Part shown: positions 1 through 7,421 of the stretch, piece by piece
Numbering within the stretch: position 1 is the stretch's first letter
Layout of the letters: each line of letters starts with the position of its first letter
Assembly: GCF_014297285.1 (NCBI RefSeq)
Contig: NZ_JACOQI010000009.1
Coordinates: 57,625-121,624, forward strand
Reading direction: 5' to 3'
DNA: 64,000 bases
Source: Dysosmobacter segnis
Lineage (GTDB): Bacteria > Bacillota > Clostridia > Oscillospirales > Oscillospiraceae
Notes under the pieces: generated by a model
Seen by the model: the letters and a program-made list of their open reading frames with translations, nothing else
What the model was told of the DNA's origin: nothing
Databases searched by the model: none
Translations under genes and position numbers: made by a program

Positions 1-469
1 TATATGCCTTTACCAGCTCTCGCGCCGCCTGCCGCATCCGGCCTGCGCCCACTGCGTTGGTCAGGGACAGCAATAGCCGCGTTTCGTAGGGAAGCGTGCG
101 CTTCTCGCTCTGCCATGTGGTCTCCCAGAAATCCACGGCGATCTGCCCCAGCTTTTCGTCGATCATGGGATAGTTCAAAAGAGCCAGCGGCTTGAAGGGA
201 GCGGAGCTGTCGCCTTCCTTCTTCTCTGTGCGGCAGAACCAGACATGGAACTCCGCCTCACCCCGCTGCTCGGTGTGGTGCTCGTAGCCCAAGTCCTCCA
301 TGACAGCGTACAGCGGATGCGGCTCAAAGGTCTGGATGATGTGTAATCCCTCACCCACCTCCAACGCTTCGGCTCGTTTCTTCAGCCCTTCAAAAAAGCT
401 GCCCTGTATATGGCGCACATCCATGGTCTGAAACCCCTGCGTTTTGTCCTTCCAGTTTTCATAGCTCAT
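1..469 (-). CDS. DUF2249 domain protein with C-terminal helical domain, 3' end beyond the window
   Basis: This gene reads leftward off the window edge, and 156 codons are visible from ATG at 469. The first ~80 residues (MSYENWKDK..., GEGLHIIQTFEP, EHHTE, FHVWFCR) match the DUF2249 domain and closely resemble the neighbouring 85-residue protein, so the two are probable tandem duplicates. After residue ~85 a second segment (ALLNYPMIDEKLGQIAVDF) looks helical and may be carboxymuconolactone-decarboxylase-like; that assignment is weak. The start lies 4 nt after the stop of the upstream gene, consistent with one operon with the ferredoxin and rubredoxin genes. DUF2249 proteins often occur in nitrosative or redox stress loci, but their reaction is not established. 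The true C-terminus is unseen. Confidence 0.75.
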   Translation of the reverse strand, partial: MSYENWKDKTQGFQTMDVRHIQGSFFEGLKKRAEALEVGEGLHIIQTFEPHPLYAVMEDLGYEHHTEQRGEAEFHVWFCRTEKKEGDSSAPFKPLALLNYPMIDEKLGQIAVDFWETTWQSEKRTLPYETRLLLSLTNAVGAGRMRQAARELVKAY

Positions 470-473
470 GCAG

Positions 474-731
474 TTATTCTCCTTTCCTCACTCGATAAAA
501 CCAGATGTGATATTCGCTGCCGCTCACCTTCTCCGTGTGATGCTCAAAGCCCATAAGGGCCAGCACCGGGTACAGGGGGACAGGCTCGAAGGTCTGGATG
601 ATATGCAGTCCTTCGCCGTTTTTCAGCGCGGCAGCCTTTGCCTTCAATGCGGGGAAGAAGTCCATCTTTTTGCCCCGCACGTCCATCACTTCAAATGTGC
701 CGATTTTGTCCTTCCAGTTTTCATAACTCAT
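474..731 (-). CDS. DUF2249 family protein
   Basis: An 85-residue single-domain protein beginning MSYENWKDK. An upstream in-frame extension exists, but it overlaps the rubredoxin coding sequence; the start chosen has a GAGAGG-type ribosome binding site. The core GEGLHIIQTFEP and the C-terminal histidine pair followed by IWFYRV are shared with the next gene. DUF2249 is a small TusA-like alpha/beta fold; the molecular role is unknown. It sits between the broken rubredoxin gene and the longer DUF2249 protein in an operon divergent from a Crp/Fnr regulator, so a role in anaerobic redox or nitrosative stress is inferred from context only. Confidence 0.8.
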   Translation of the reverse strand: MSYENWKDKIGTFEVMDVRGKKMDFFPALKAKAAALKNGEGLHIIQTFEPVPLYPVLALMGFEHHTEKVSGSEYHIWFYRVRKGE

Positions 732-756
732 AGTCTTTGCCTCTCTTGCAGAAAGC

Positions 757-912
757 TCACGCCTCTTCGAAGGAATCCTTGCCCACATTGCACAGGGGGC
801 ACTCAAAATCCTCCGGCACCTCGCTCCAGGGCGTACCGGGGGCGATGCCACCCTCCGGGTAACCCGCGCTCTCGTCATATTATCAACCGCAAAGACTGCA
901 TATATACTTCAT
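757..912 (-). pseudogene. Rubredoxin with two consecutive in-frame stop codons
   Basis: Read leftward from ATG at 912, behind an AAAGGAAG ribosome binding site, the frame gives MKYICSLCG, then TGA (885-883) and TAA (882-880), then [15 protein letters not shown]..., [15 protein letters not shown] and a TGA stop. Ignoring the two stops, the 51-codon length, the two CxxCG/CPLC iron-binding knuckles and the PGTxWxxVPxxFxCP core are those of a normal rubredoxin, a small electron carrier with one Cys4 iron. No frameshift is present; only the two codons after the first CxxCG are nonsense. They replace the position that is usually GW/GY plus one residue. The product would be a 9-residue peptide unless the stops are read through. 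Confidence 0.8.
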
Positions 913-945
913 TGTGCTTCTTTCTTCCTTTTTCTAATGATTTTG

Positions 946-1659
946 TTATTCTTCCACCAGCCGGCCGTCCACTGTTACGGTGACCACCTGCCACGGAATG
1001 AATTTTCCGCTCTGCTGGAGCGCCGTTTTCGCCGCGTTCTCCAGTCCGCCGCAGCAGGGCACCTCCATCCGCACAACAGTGACGCTCTTGATGTTGTTCT
1101 CCCGGATGATCTCCGTCAGCTTTTCGGAATAGTCCACGCCGTCCAGCTTGGGGCAGCCCACAAGGGTGATGTGCCCCTTGATGAACCGCTCGTGGAATGC
1201 GGCGTAGGCGTAGGCGGTGCAGTCGGCGGCGATGAGCAGCCGCGCACCGTCAAAATACGGGGCGTTCACCGGTACCAGCTTGATTTGCACAGGCCACTGG
1301 GAAAGGCGGCTCGTCTGCTGGGCTTGTGGCGTTTCCACGGCGGGCGCCTCCTGACGCTGAATATTCCGGGACTGGCTGCCGGGGCAGCCGCAGGGCAGGG
1401 TCATGCCCTCTTTCCGCATTTTCCGCTGCTTATTTTCCATGACGGCCTGCTCGTCATAGGCCGCCGCCTCCCGCTCCACAAAGGTGATGGCCCCGGTGGG
1501 GCAGGTGGGCAGACAGTCGCCCAAGCCGTCGCAGTAATCGTCCCGCATGAGTTTTGCCTTGCCGTCCACCATGGCGATGGCGCCCTCGTGACAGGCGGCG
1601 GCGCAGGCGCCGCAGCCGTTGCATTTATCCTGATCGATTTCAATGATCCGTCGTTTCAT
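946..1659 (-). CDS. 4Fe-4S ferredoxin-type iron-sulfur protein
   Basis: A 237-residue protein. The N-terminus holds two 4Fe-4S cluster motifs: CNGCGACAAAC with a following proline-less loop at about residues 14-24, and CDGLGDCLPTCPTG near residues 43-56. A linker with CGCPG at about 90 precedes a ~120-residue C-terminal domain containing ADCTAYAYAAFHE, VGCPKLDGVDY and EVPCCGG, which supply further cysteines. This arrangement is known from stand-alone ATP-independent ferredoxin proteins that accompany Crp/Fnr regulators and hybrid-cluster protein loci in Clostridia. A redox relay role is inferred. It is the first gene of the leftward operon that continues into rubredoxin and the DUF2249 genes. 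An AGGAGG ribosome binding site lies just upstream of the start. Confidence 0.85.
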   Translation of the reverse strand: MKRRIIEIDQDKCNGCGACAAACHEGAIAMVDGKAKLMRDDYCDGLGDCLPTCPTGAITFVEREAAAYDEQAVMENKQRKMRKEGMTLPCGCPGSQSRNIQRQEAPAVETPQAQQTSRLSQWPVQIKLVPVNAPYFDGARLLIAADCTAYAYAAFHERFIKGHITLVGCPKLDGVDYSEKLTEIIRENNIKSVTVVRMEVPCCGGLENAAKTALQQSGKFIPWQVVTVTVDGRLVEE

Positions 1660-1673
1660 GTTCGATCCTCCTG

Positions 1674-1702
1674 TTGCTTTTGTATGCCCATTGTACTATA
1701 CT
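1674..1702 (+). promoter_or_regulatory. Candidate promoter of the Crp/Fnr regulator gene
   Basis: TTGCTT at 1674-1679 and TATACT at 1697-1702 are separated by 17 bases, upstream of the regulator start at 1747. The operator-like dyad at 1718-1731 would lie just downstream of the transcription start, which would suit autorepression. Confidence 0.5.
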
Positions 1703-1717
1703 AAACGCAGCAAGTCG

Positions 1718-1731
1718 GTTGAATTTTCAAC
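1718..1731. promoter_or_regulatory. Palindromic Crp/Fnr-type operator between divergent genes
   Basis: GTTGAA-TT-TTCAAC is a perfect inverted repeat in the 87-bp gap between the iron-sulfur operon and the Crp/Fnr gene. For the leftward operon, TACAAT at 1695-1690 would place the start near 1683 and the dyad centre at about -41.5. That is the class II activator position for this regulator family. The assignment is inferred from geometry. Confidence 0.6.
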
Positions 1732-1746
1732 GAAAGAGGACTTTTT

Positions 1747-2442
1747 ATGAAAGAATTTTTTCCGGTACTTCATACGGCATCGCTTTTCTCCGGCATTTCC
1801 GACGAGGAGCTTGCCGCCATGCTCTCCTGCCTTGGGGCGAGGATCGGCACCTTTCCCAAAGGCTCCCGCCTGCTCCGCGCTGGAGACGCGGTGGATGAGG
1901 TGGGTCTCGTGCTGGCGGGCAGCACCCTCATCGTGCAGGAGGATATCTGGGGAAACCGCAACATCCTCTCCAAGACCGGGCCGGGGCAGACCTTCGCGGA
2001 GGTGTTCGCCTGCGCGCCGGGGGCGGTGCTGAACGTGAGCGTGGAGGCGGAGAGCGCGGTGACGGTGATGTTTCTGCACATCAAGCGCGTTTTGAGCGTG
2101 TGCCCCTCCGCCTGCTCCCACCACAGCCGGATCATCCGCAACCTGCTGGGCGAATTGGCAGAGAAGAACCTGCGGCTCAACGAAAAGCTCACCCACATGG
2201 GCCAGCGCACGACCCGGGCAAAGCTGATGTCCTATTTTTCCGCCGAGGCGCAGCGCCGGGGCGGCTACGAGTTCGACATTCCGTTCTCCCGCCAGCAGCT
2301 TGCGGATTACCTCGGTGTGGAGCGCAGCGGACTGTCGCTGGAGCTTGGAAAAATGCGGGATGAGGGCTTGCTCGACTTTCACAAAAGCCACTTTCTTCTC
2401 AAGGCGCCAGAGACGGACGATCTTCCTCCTTCTGCGCGTTAA
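1747..2442 (+). CDS. Crp/Fnr family transcriptional regulator
   Basis: A 231-residue protein. An N-terminal cyclic-nucleotide-binding-type beta barrel covers residues ~15-115 (FSGISDEELAAML, FPKGSRLLRAGDAVDEVGLVLAGS, GQTFAEVFAC). A dimerisation helix follows, then a C-terminal winged helix-turn-helix (PFSRQQLADYLGVERSGLSLELGKM, ~178-202). Cysteines near residues 95 and 118-122 could bind a cluster, but no classical Fnr N-terminal cysteine set is present. It is transcribed away from the ferredoxin/rubredoxin/DUF2249 operon and is probably its activator under anaerobic or nitrosative stress (inference from position). The ATG follows an AAAGAGGA ribosome binding site. Confidence 0.92.
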   Translation: MKEFFPVLHTASLFSGISDEELAAMLSCLGARIGTFPKGSRLLRAGDAVDEVGLVLAGSTLIVQEDIWGNRNILSKTGPGQTFAEVFACAPGAVLNVSVEAESAVTVMFLHIKRVLSVCPSACSHHSRIIRNLLGELAEKNLRLNEKLTHMGQRTTRAKLMSYFSAEAQRRGGYEFDIPFSRQQLADYLGVERSGLSLELGKMRDEGLLDFHKSHFLLKAPETDDLPPSAR

Positions 2443-2591
2443 GAATCTCCCCTTCAAGCCCCCTTTGGGCGTATTGGCAAGTGCGGATAACCCCGTCAGC
2501 CACGGAGCGTCGGGGTTTTGCAGATGGAAGAAGCAGCTACGGTCTGTAGAGATCGGCAGGACAGCGTCATCTCGTACAATCTGATTTGATC

Positions 2592-2629
2592 ATACCCACA
2601 GTCGCTTTGGCTGTGGGTATTTTCTGTTT
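2592..2629 (+). terminator. Intrinsic terminator in the gap 2443-2868
   Basis: A perfect 10-bp stem (ATACCCACAG / CTGTGGGTAT, 2592-2601 and 2611-2620) with a 9-base loop is followed by TTTTCTGTTT. It probably ends the Crp/Fnr transcript 150 bp after its stop. The rest of 2443-2868 holds no gene that can be supported. AACCCCG...CGGGGTT at about 2490-2518 is a second, weaker hairpin, and a TATACT -10-like box at 2818-2823 precedes the next gene. Confidence 0.75.
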
Positions 2630-2868
2630 GAACTTCAAAAGCTTTGCAGAACGCAAGGAGCCTAATGCCAAATTCAGCATGTCACCAACTATGAGGAAAA
2701 CATCTTTTAGAGAAAGGTCAAAAGGTTCAACAGGGAAGATGAACGGTGTCCTTTTGCGATGCCGCTTCCGAAAAATCACAGCTTCGCCCCTTAACGAAGA
2801 CTTTAAGTTAAATCTGTTATACTGCTGCAGTCCCCTCAAAAATACAGACAGGAGAAAAAATTGACCGT

Positions 2869-3657
2869 ATGATGAAAAAAAGATATTTCGCTATTCCCAT
2901 TCTTGCAATCGCACTGCATTTTTTGCTGTCCAATCTATTATATTTTCTTGTGGAAAGGCTCGTTTTGGATGTTTTTCATATCCCCTCGCAGCAATTTATG
3001 AAACACTCATATTGGGGCGAGATTTTGATCTACGCTGTTCTTATCCTCGTATTCTTCACGCTCTATAACCTGCTTTGGAGGAAAGATATAAGCGAACCGC
3101 GCACAGCGACAAATTTCAAAGATGTGCTCGGCAGTCTGGTCGTGGGATTTGGCATTTGCGGGATCTCCGGTCTTTGGATCATGCTGGCAGAACAGCTTCC
3201 CTCGCTGCAAAAAAGCGTTGAGGCAGTGAACGCCGGTGCTGAAAATATTGCCGGCGGAAATGCATTTGGAACATTTATGATTGCGCTGATTGCTGCACCT
3301 GTTGTAGAAGAAATTCTATTCCGCGGCATTGTGCTTCGCTCCATGTGGAAATTCGCCCCAGCTTGGGCCTCGATTCTAATATCATCTGTACTCTTCGGCG
3401 TTTATCACCTGAATATCGTGCAGGCTGCCTATGCCACCCTTATGGGCATTGCCGCAGGAATCCTTTACGAGAAGAAAAGGAACCTGCTGTTTCCCATCCT
3501 CGTGCATTTCGCAAACAACCTCATTACTATGCTGCAGGGCTTTGCGCCATCCGAAGTGAATGAACTGATCAGCATTTTTATTCTGATCATGATCGCTCCG
3601 GCAGGGTATGTCGTCTGCCGTTCACTTAGACAGGGCAAAAGAGCAGATAGCATGTAA
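2869..3657 (+). CDS. CPBP family intramembrane glutamic endopeptidase
   Basis: A 262-residue polytopic membrane protein with about seven hydrophobic segments. The CPBP/Rce1-type motifs are clear: PVVEEILFRGIVLR (paired glutamates plus arginine, ~residues 143-156), SSVLFGVYHLN (FxxxH, ~residues 170-180) and HFANN near 212-216. Family members cleave within membranes or act in bacteriocin maturation and self-immunity; the substrate here is unknown. The ATG pair at 2869/2872 follows AGGAG at unusually long spacing, so the exact start is uncertain. It stands alone between two terminators. Confidence 0.88.
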   Translation: MMKKRYFAIPILAIALHFLLSNLLYFLVERLVLDVFHIPSQQFMKHSYWGEILIYAVLILVFFTLYNLLWRKDISEPRTATNFKDVLGSLVVGFGICGISGLWIMLAEQLPSLQKSVEAVNAGAENIAGGNAFGTFMIALIAAPVVEEILFRGIVLRSMWKFAPAWASILISSVLFGVYHLNIVQAAYATLMGIAAGILYEKKRNLLFPILVHFANNLITMLQGFAPSEVNELISIFILIMIAPAGYVVCRSLRQGKRADSM

Positions 3658-3683
3658 GGTTTTTATACAATGTATAAAGCATA

Positions 3684-3721
3684 CAGCGGCACAGAGAGTT
3701 TGCTCTGTGCCGCTGTTTTTT
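3684..3721 (+). terminator. Intrinsic terminator of the CPBP gene
   Basis: A perfect 13-bp stem (3684-3696 with 3703-3715, CAGCGGCACAGAG / CTCTGTGCCGCTG) with a 6-base loop is followed by six T residues, 26 bp after the stop codon. Confidence 0.9.
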
Positions 3722-3906
3722 ATCTTCGTAATAGATTCAGCATGGAAAAAGGGACCGGGGCACAGTAAGCAGCGCCAAAGTTGCGGCAGTCCTTCTTGTC
3801 TGATCAGGTATTTCCACAGAAATCTGATCCATCTCCATGGTCGCCGGTCAAGGAAGCGGGTACACACGGTTGAAATGACCGTCCCCAAGCCTCCAAAGAT
3901 ATTCAA

Positions 3907-3949
3907 TGACCACAGGGCTTGTGTATGAGGAACACAACCCTTGTGGTCA
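3907..3949. repeat. Imperfect inverted repeat in a gene-free stretch (3722-4056)
   Basis: TGACCACA (3907-3914) pairs with TGTGGTCA (3942-3949), and an inner TTGTGT/ACACAA pairing gives a hairpin of about 17 bp with two mismatches. Between 3722 and 4056 no reading frame has a start, ribosome binding site and recognisable family, so the stretch is left without a gene. Confidence 0.45.
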
Positions 3950-4056
3950 ACATATCCAGGACGAATATCCATTATGACGGCAAAAAGCAGAAGCCACGTC
4001 GACGGATCAAAACCACACCTTTGCAGATGCTCGACCACGCGCTCCCTTATCTGCTG

Positions 4057-4659
4057 TTATGGCAGTCGCCTATGCACTGTGCGGTTCGTTGCATCTTCAC
4101 ATATGCCCTCGGAACAGGTGTTGCTCACATATTCGCGAAGTTTTCCGCAGTAGAGCAGTGTGTGCGGCACTCTAAGGAACTGCATCGGCTGTATGATAGA
4201 GGAACGTAGCTGTTCCGTGCCGTCAACCCGACTTTTTGTGAGAAGCTCTCCGACAAACTCTGAGCAATAATAGCAGCCCTCCTGCTTCCAGACAACATGG
4301 AAGTATGCCAGACATAAGCCAATATAGTTGTAACTGTACTTCCTCCTCCGCTTCCACATCACATCGAGCATTTCTTTGAGCTCTGCGTGTTGTTCTTCTG
4401 TGACACTCACGCTCAGAACCAACACCTTGGTTTCGGAAAAACGCTTGAAGGTACCGATACGGGGCGACTCTATCACGAAGCCGCCCCAAAACGGATTATA
4501 GGGATGCCTGCGGCCAAAAGAGTACATCCTCTCTAAATCTCTGGACAGGCTGATGGAGGCGTGGTTATATTCTGCGCCGGTGATTTGCTTAAGGATTCGG
4601 GACAGAAGTGTTCCGGTCTGGCTGATTACGATATATAGCTGTCTATTTTGATTGCTCAT
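4057..4659 (-). CDS. YiiX/NlpC-like permuted papain-fold hydrolase (putative)
   Basis: A 200-residue protein. LYIVISQTGTLLSRILKQITGAEYNHASIS at residues ~8-37 carries the catalytic-type histidine (NHAS). GCYYCSEFVGELL at ~132-144 carries the cysteine expected second in permuted NlpC/P60 (YiiX/YebB-like) enzymes, giving the His-before-Cys order typical of that group. The substrate is not known; lipid or peptidoglycan hydrolysis has been proposed for the family. No signal peptide is visible. The last ~25 residues look unlike a folded domain. GAGG lies before the ATG at 4659. The gene follows the lipoprotein gene on the same strand after 114 bp. Confidence 0.65.
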   Translation of the reverse strand: MSNQNRQLYIVISQTGTLLSRILKQITGAEYNHASISLSRDLERMYSFGRRHPYNPFWGGFVIESPRIGTFKRFSETKVLVLSVSVTEEQHAELKEMLDVMWKRRRKYSYNYIGLCLAYFHVVWKQEGCYYCSEFVGELLTKSRVDGTEQLRSSIIQPMQFLRVPHTLLYCGKLREYVSNTCSEGICEDATNRTVHRRLP

Positions 4660-4773
4660 ATGTGCATCCTCACAAGATTATCCACAGTGCCGTGCTATTG
4701 GCATAAGAGGTGCTGCAGGTCTCGAAGAAGTCCGTTTCGACTATGTTAGCGTTGGTGTGCTGGCTGACCCACT

Positions 4774-5271
4774 TCATGCTCTCCGGCTCGATCTCAAAGC
4801 CTCGATGCAGCGTTGGACAGCCGAGACCCATTCGGCAGGTCTTTGCGTATACAACTGCAATTGTTCGACTTTGAGCGTATTCTCCTCGTTGCCGCCGCTT
4901 CGGAAGTTCTCCATTTCCGAGCTCCTGATACACATAATAACCTTATCATTGACCTGTAAATCCTCAAAAGAAATCTTTGTAACCTTCTGCGTGGCAAAGT
5001 CGCAATAGACCATAGGAATGGACGAACATTCTGTCAGACATCCTTCACCTAAAGTACTTTCATCGACATCGTCCTTTACCGTTATGGTTTGCTTTTCTGT
5101 ATCGATTTCCGTGATCACTGCGTTGGCGATCAGAAGCGTGTCATCCTTCAATGAACCGCACCCGGACAGGGACAGCAAGAGAGCCAATAAGCACAGAGCG
5201 ATGCCGATTCCTCTTACATTTCTATCCAGCAATGTCTTATCCTCCTGTTTTTTGCTACGGAACTTATCCAA
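4774..5271 (-). CDS. Hypothetical lipoprotein
   Basis: A 165-residue protein with a basic N-terminus, a hydrophobic segment (IGIALCLLALLLSLSGC) and a lipobox ending at Cys ~38, so it is probably lipid-anchored outside the membrane. The mature part (TDTEKQTITVKDD, DLQVNDKVIMCIR) resembles a small beta-barrel of the DUF3221-like type, but no family is certain. The stop overlaps a possible downstream ATG in an ATGA arrangement (4777). The 35 codons that follow (MKWVSQHTNANIVETDFF...) look protein-like and may be a shifted C-terminal remnant. It is first downstream of the membrane-protein pair at 5273-6558. Confidence 0.6.
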   Translation of the reverse strand: MDKFRSKKQEDKTLLDRNVRGIGIALCLLALLLSLSGCGSLKDDTLLIANAVITEIDTEKQTITVKDDVDESTLGEGCLTECSSIPMVYCDFATQKVTKISFEDLQVNDKVIMCIRSSEMENFRSGGNEENTLKVEQLQLYTQRPAEWVSAVQRCIEALRSSRRA

Positions 5272-5272
5272 T

Positions 5273-6037
5273 CTATGAAAAAGACACTTCTTCCGCCCTT
5301 TGCGTCAGGCGGGACAACGCACAGACCGCGTACATATAGCCTGCAAGAATCAGCGGTGCCGGCAGTCCGTAAAGCAGCGGCGCCGGGATGATACGCCAAA
5401 ACAGCTTGAGCACACCGATCTCCGCGCCGTAGGTGAAGAAGTAGTTCGCCTCCGGGCAGAGCGTGAGGCGCAACAGGAGATTGATAAGGTGCGCGCCTAC
5501 GGCAAGCAGGCCAAAGGTCTTGAGGATCCGCGGGATATCCTTGGGGTCGGGGCGGTAAAAGCCCAGCGTCGCCAGACTCAGGCCGCAGACAACAAGGAGC
5601 GCGTGGGTCACATAGTAGCCGAAAATTCGCGGCATTAACAGCGAAAAGCCGGAGAATAGAGGCTCCGGGAAGAGCAGCGCCATCAGTGCGCCAAGGGGCG
5701 CTACAAAGAAGGAAAAGCCCATGATCGAGCGGTTTCTCTTCCACACGCCCAGCGGGATCAGGAACAGATTGATGTTGCACAGGTGCAGCGGCAGCTCATT
5801 AAAAATGCTGAAGCCATTGGGATAGTACGCACGGATATACGTTGCGTCCATGGACAGCGAGAGCTTGTAGCCGGCAAACAGCGCGAGATTAAAAAAGCAA
5901 ACGCCGATCAGATACCGGGAGCGCCGTGCTTCCGGTTTTCCGCGCAGCAGCAAGAGTATGAACAGCACCGCCGTTACCGTAAGCAAAAGCAGAAGCAAAT
6001 GCGGCCCGCGAAAGGGCGTAATAGAAAATTCGTTCAT
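5273..6037 (-). CDS. YwaF/TIGR02206 family membrane protein
   Basis: A 254-residue protein with about seven transmembrane segments, beginning MNEFSITPFRGPHLLLLL. The FNELPLHLCNINLFLIPLGV segment near residues 79-98 and YVTHALLVVCGL near 140-151 are the conserved features I associate with the YwaF (TIGR02206) family. The function is unknown. Its ATG overlaps the stop of the upstream YcxB-like gene by 4 bases, so the two are translationally coupled. It ends just before the lipoprotein gene start. Confidence 0.75.
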   Translation of the reverse strand: MNEFSITPFRGPHLLLLLLTVTAVLFILLLLRGKPEARRSRYLIGVCFFNLALFAGYKLSLSMDATYIRAYYPNGFSIFNELPLHLCNINLFLIPLGVWKRNRSIMGFSFFVAPLGALMALLFPEPLFSGFSLLMPRIFGYYVTHALLVVCGLSLATLGFYRPDPKDIPRILKTFGLLAVGAHLINLLLRLTLCPEANYFFTYGAEIGVLKLFWRIIPAPLLYGLPAPLILAGYMYAVCALSRLTQRAEEVSFS

Positions 6038-6558
6038 TTCACACGCCGGAACGTCTTTCCGGTCTTCTCCTCAAGAAATCGGTTGAATTCCTCCACCGTC
6101 CCGCCGGTAAGAGTACGCTTGTCCAGAGACTGCGCATAGCGTTTCTTCATCAGAAGGATGATGTAGTCCCGCGACTCAGCCAGTGCGTCGATCAGTTCAT
6201 AGCGGAAGGTGGAGGTCGTGGCCGCCGTAACGACGGTATAAGAATCCTCGCCGAACGCGACATGATATTCCTTTGTGCCCGCCAGCGTGTTTTTGCGGGC
6301 AATCATGCCGTTGAATCGATCCTGAAACAGCAGAACGGACAGCAGCATCACCTCTACCAGCAGGGAAGTCACCGTTCTGACATCAAGCGCAAAAGGCTCT
6401 CCATCGAATGGGATCAGCAGCAATGCGCTGAATAAAAAGACGCTCCAGCCGAAGATGGCCCAAACAATGCTTCTCTTTCGCCGCAGCGCCCTGCGCATCG
6501 CGCGGGCAGCTACGGTCATAGATCGATTTGTGATATCACTGTGAATTTCAAAAGTCAT
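6034..6558 (-). CDS. YcxB-like C-terminal domain protein
   Basis: A 174-residue protein. Two transmembrane helices (residues ~32-50 and ~62-80) are followed by a soluble domain with YHVAFGEDSYTVVTAATTSTFRYELIDALAESRDYIILLMKKRYA. That pattern matches the YcxB-like domain: a beta-rich cytosolic domain following a two-helix hairpin. The role is unknown. A GGAGAAT ribosome binding site precedes the ATG. It is the first gene of a leftward operon with the YwaF-like and lipoprotein genes. Confidence 0.65.
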   Translation of the reverse strand: MTFEIHSDITNRSMTVAARAMRRALRRKRSIVWAIFGWSVFLFSALLLIPFDGEPFALDVRTVTSLLVEVMLLSVLLFQDRFNGMIARKNTLAGTKEYHVAFGEDSYTVVTAATTSTFRYELIDALAESRDYIILLMKKRYAQSLDKRTLTGGTVEEFNRFLEEKTGKTFRRVK

Positions 6559-6654
6559 TCATATTCTCCATCGTTGATCATTTCTGTTTTTTGCAGCCTG
6601 TCTGGTTCCTTGCAGAAGTGTTCCGTCCAGAGCAGAGTATTTATGGATTATGTT

Positions 6655-6682
6655 ATCATAACAGGAATAAAGTTTATGTTAA
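6655..6682 (-). promoter_or_regulatory. Candidate promoter for the YcxB-like/YwaF-like operon
   Basis: On the minus strand TTAACA (6682-6677), a 16-base spacer and TATGAT (6660-6655) lie about 95 bp upstream of the start at 6558. The remainder of the gap 6559-6863 shows no gene or strong hairpin. Confidence 0.5.
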
Positions 6683-6863
6683 GTCTGCCTATTCTTTAAG
6701 GAGTCATCTCAAATTCAACACACTGCTCTCCTCATGAGAATTTTTCTGCAGCGGGATAAATGACGTCCTTTGTCCGGCTCGTATAAATTGCAGTCAGGCA
6801 GCACCGGAATACTTTTCTCCCTGAAATCGTCACGCTTACTATGTATGCAGCGCTATCACGGCA

Positions 6864-7421
6864 TCACGCCAGCCTTGCGTTCACCAGATGATACCATGTC
6901 ATCCCGTTTTCCTCATAGGACTGAAATTCACCGATGACGGTGATCTCCGCCCCCAGCTCCGGGTAATCGTCCGGGTAGGTATAATCACCTTCCAGCACAA
7001 ATTCCATCCCCTCAGCGCAGCAGGCGGTCGCATCGGCGATGATGCAGGCATACGCTACCGGGGCCGGCTGCGTCACGCCGTCCACCACCATCTGATAAAT
7101 GGCAAATATGCCATTTGCCTTGACCGTTTTACCGTAATAGTCCTCCGGGTAGAAATAGAGCATATTGTAGACCTCGGAGTAGACCATGGTGCTGCTGAGC
7201 ACCGTCAGATCCACATCCACTTTGCCGGCATAGGGTTGCGACGGCTTAGACTTCCCCGGCGTTTCCTGTTCTTTCGGCGTTGGAATGCTCTCAGCCGATG
7301 CAGACGCTTCTTCATCGGAAGAAGATACGTCATTTCCTGCGTCCTTCCCGCTATCTTTCCCGCAGGCACAGAGGGAAAGCATCATGCAGGCAGCCAGCAG
7401 CAGGCAAAAAAGCTGTTTCAT
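6864..7421 (-). CDS. Zinc-operon lipoprotein with DUF1980-like domain
   Basis: A 185-residue lipoprotein starting MKQLFCLLLAACMMLSLCACG, with the lipid-modified cysteine in LCAC. A Ser/Glu/Pro linker is followed by a ~125-residue domain containing YFYPEDYYGKTVKANGIFAIYQ and ELGAEITVIGEFQSYEENG. The latter resembles the OB-like DUF1980 domain found in YcgQ-type proteins, which are often zinc-regulated. Its ATG overlaps the permease stop (ATGA), making it the last gene of the zinc-uptake operon. A role in extracellular metal binding or transfer to the ABC importer is inferred. An upstream in-frame start inside the permease gene was rejected. Confidence 0.7.
   Translation of the reverse strand: MKQLFCLLLAACMMLSLCACGKDSGKDAGNDVSSSDEEASASAESIPTPKEQETPGKSKPSQPYAGKVDVDLTVLSSTMVYSEVYNMLYFYPEDYYGKTVKANGIFAIYQMVVDGVTQPAPVAYACIIADATACCAEGMEFVLEGDYTYPDDYPELGAEITVIGEFQSYEENGMTWYHLVNARLA

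Noticed and set aside
3622-4038. 138-codon leftward open frame after the hydrolase gene
   Set aside because: It overlaps the CPBP terminator hairpin, lacks a ribosome binding site and shows no family.
4670-4777. 35-codon frame coupled to the lipoprotein stop
   Set aside because: The ATGA overlap is suggestive, but there is no ribosome binding site or family; it is noted only in the lipoprotein entry.
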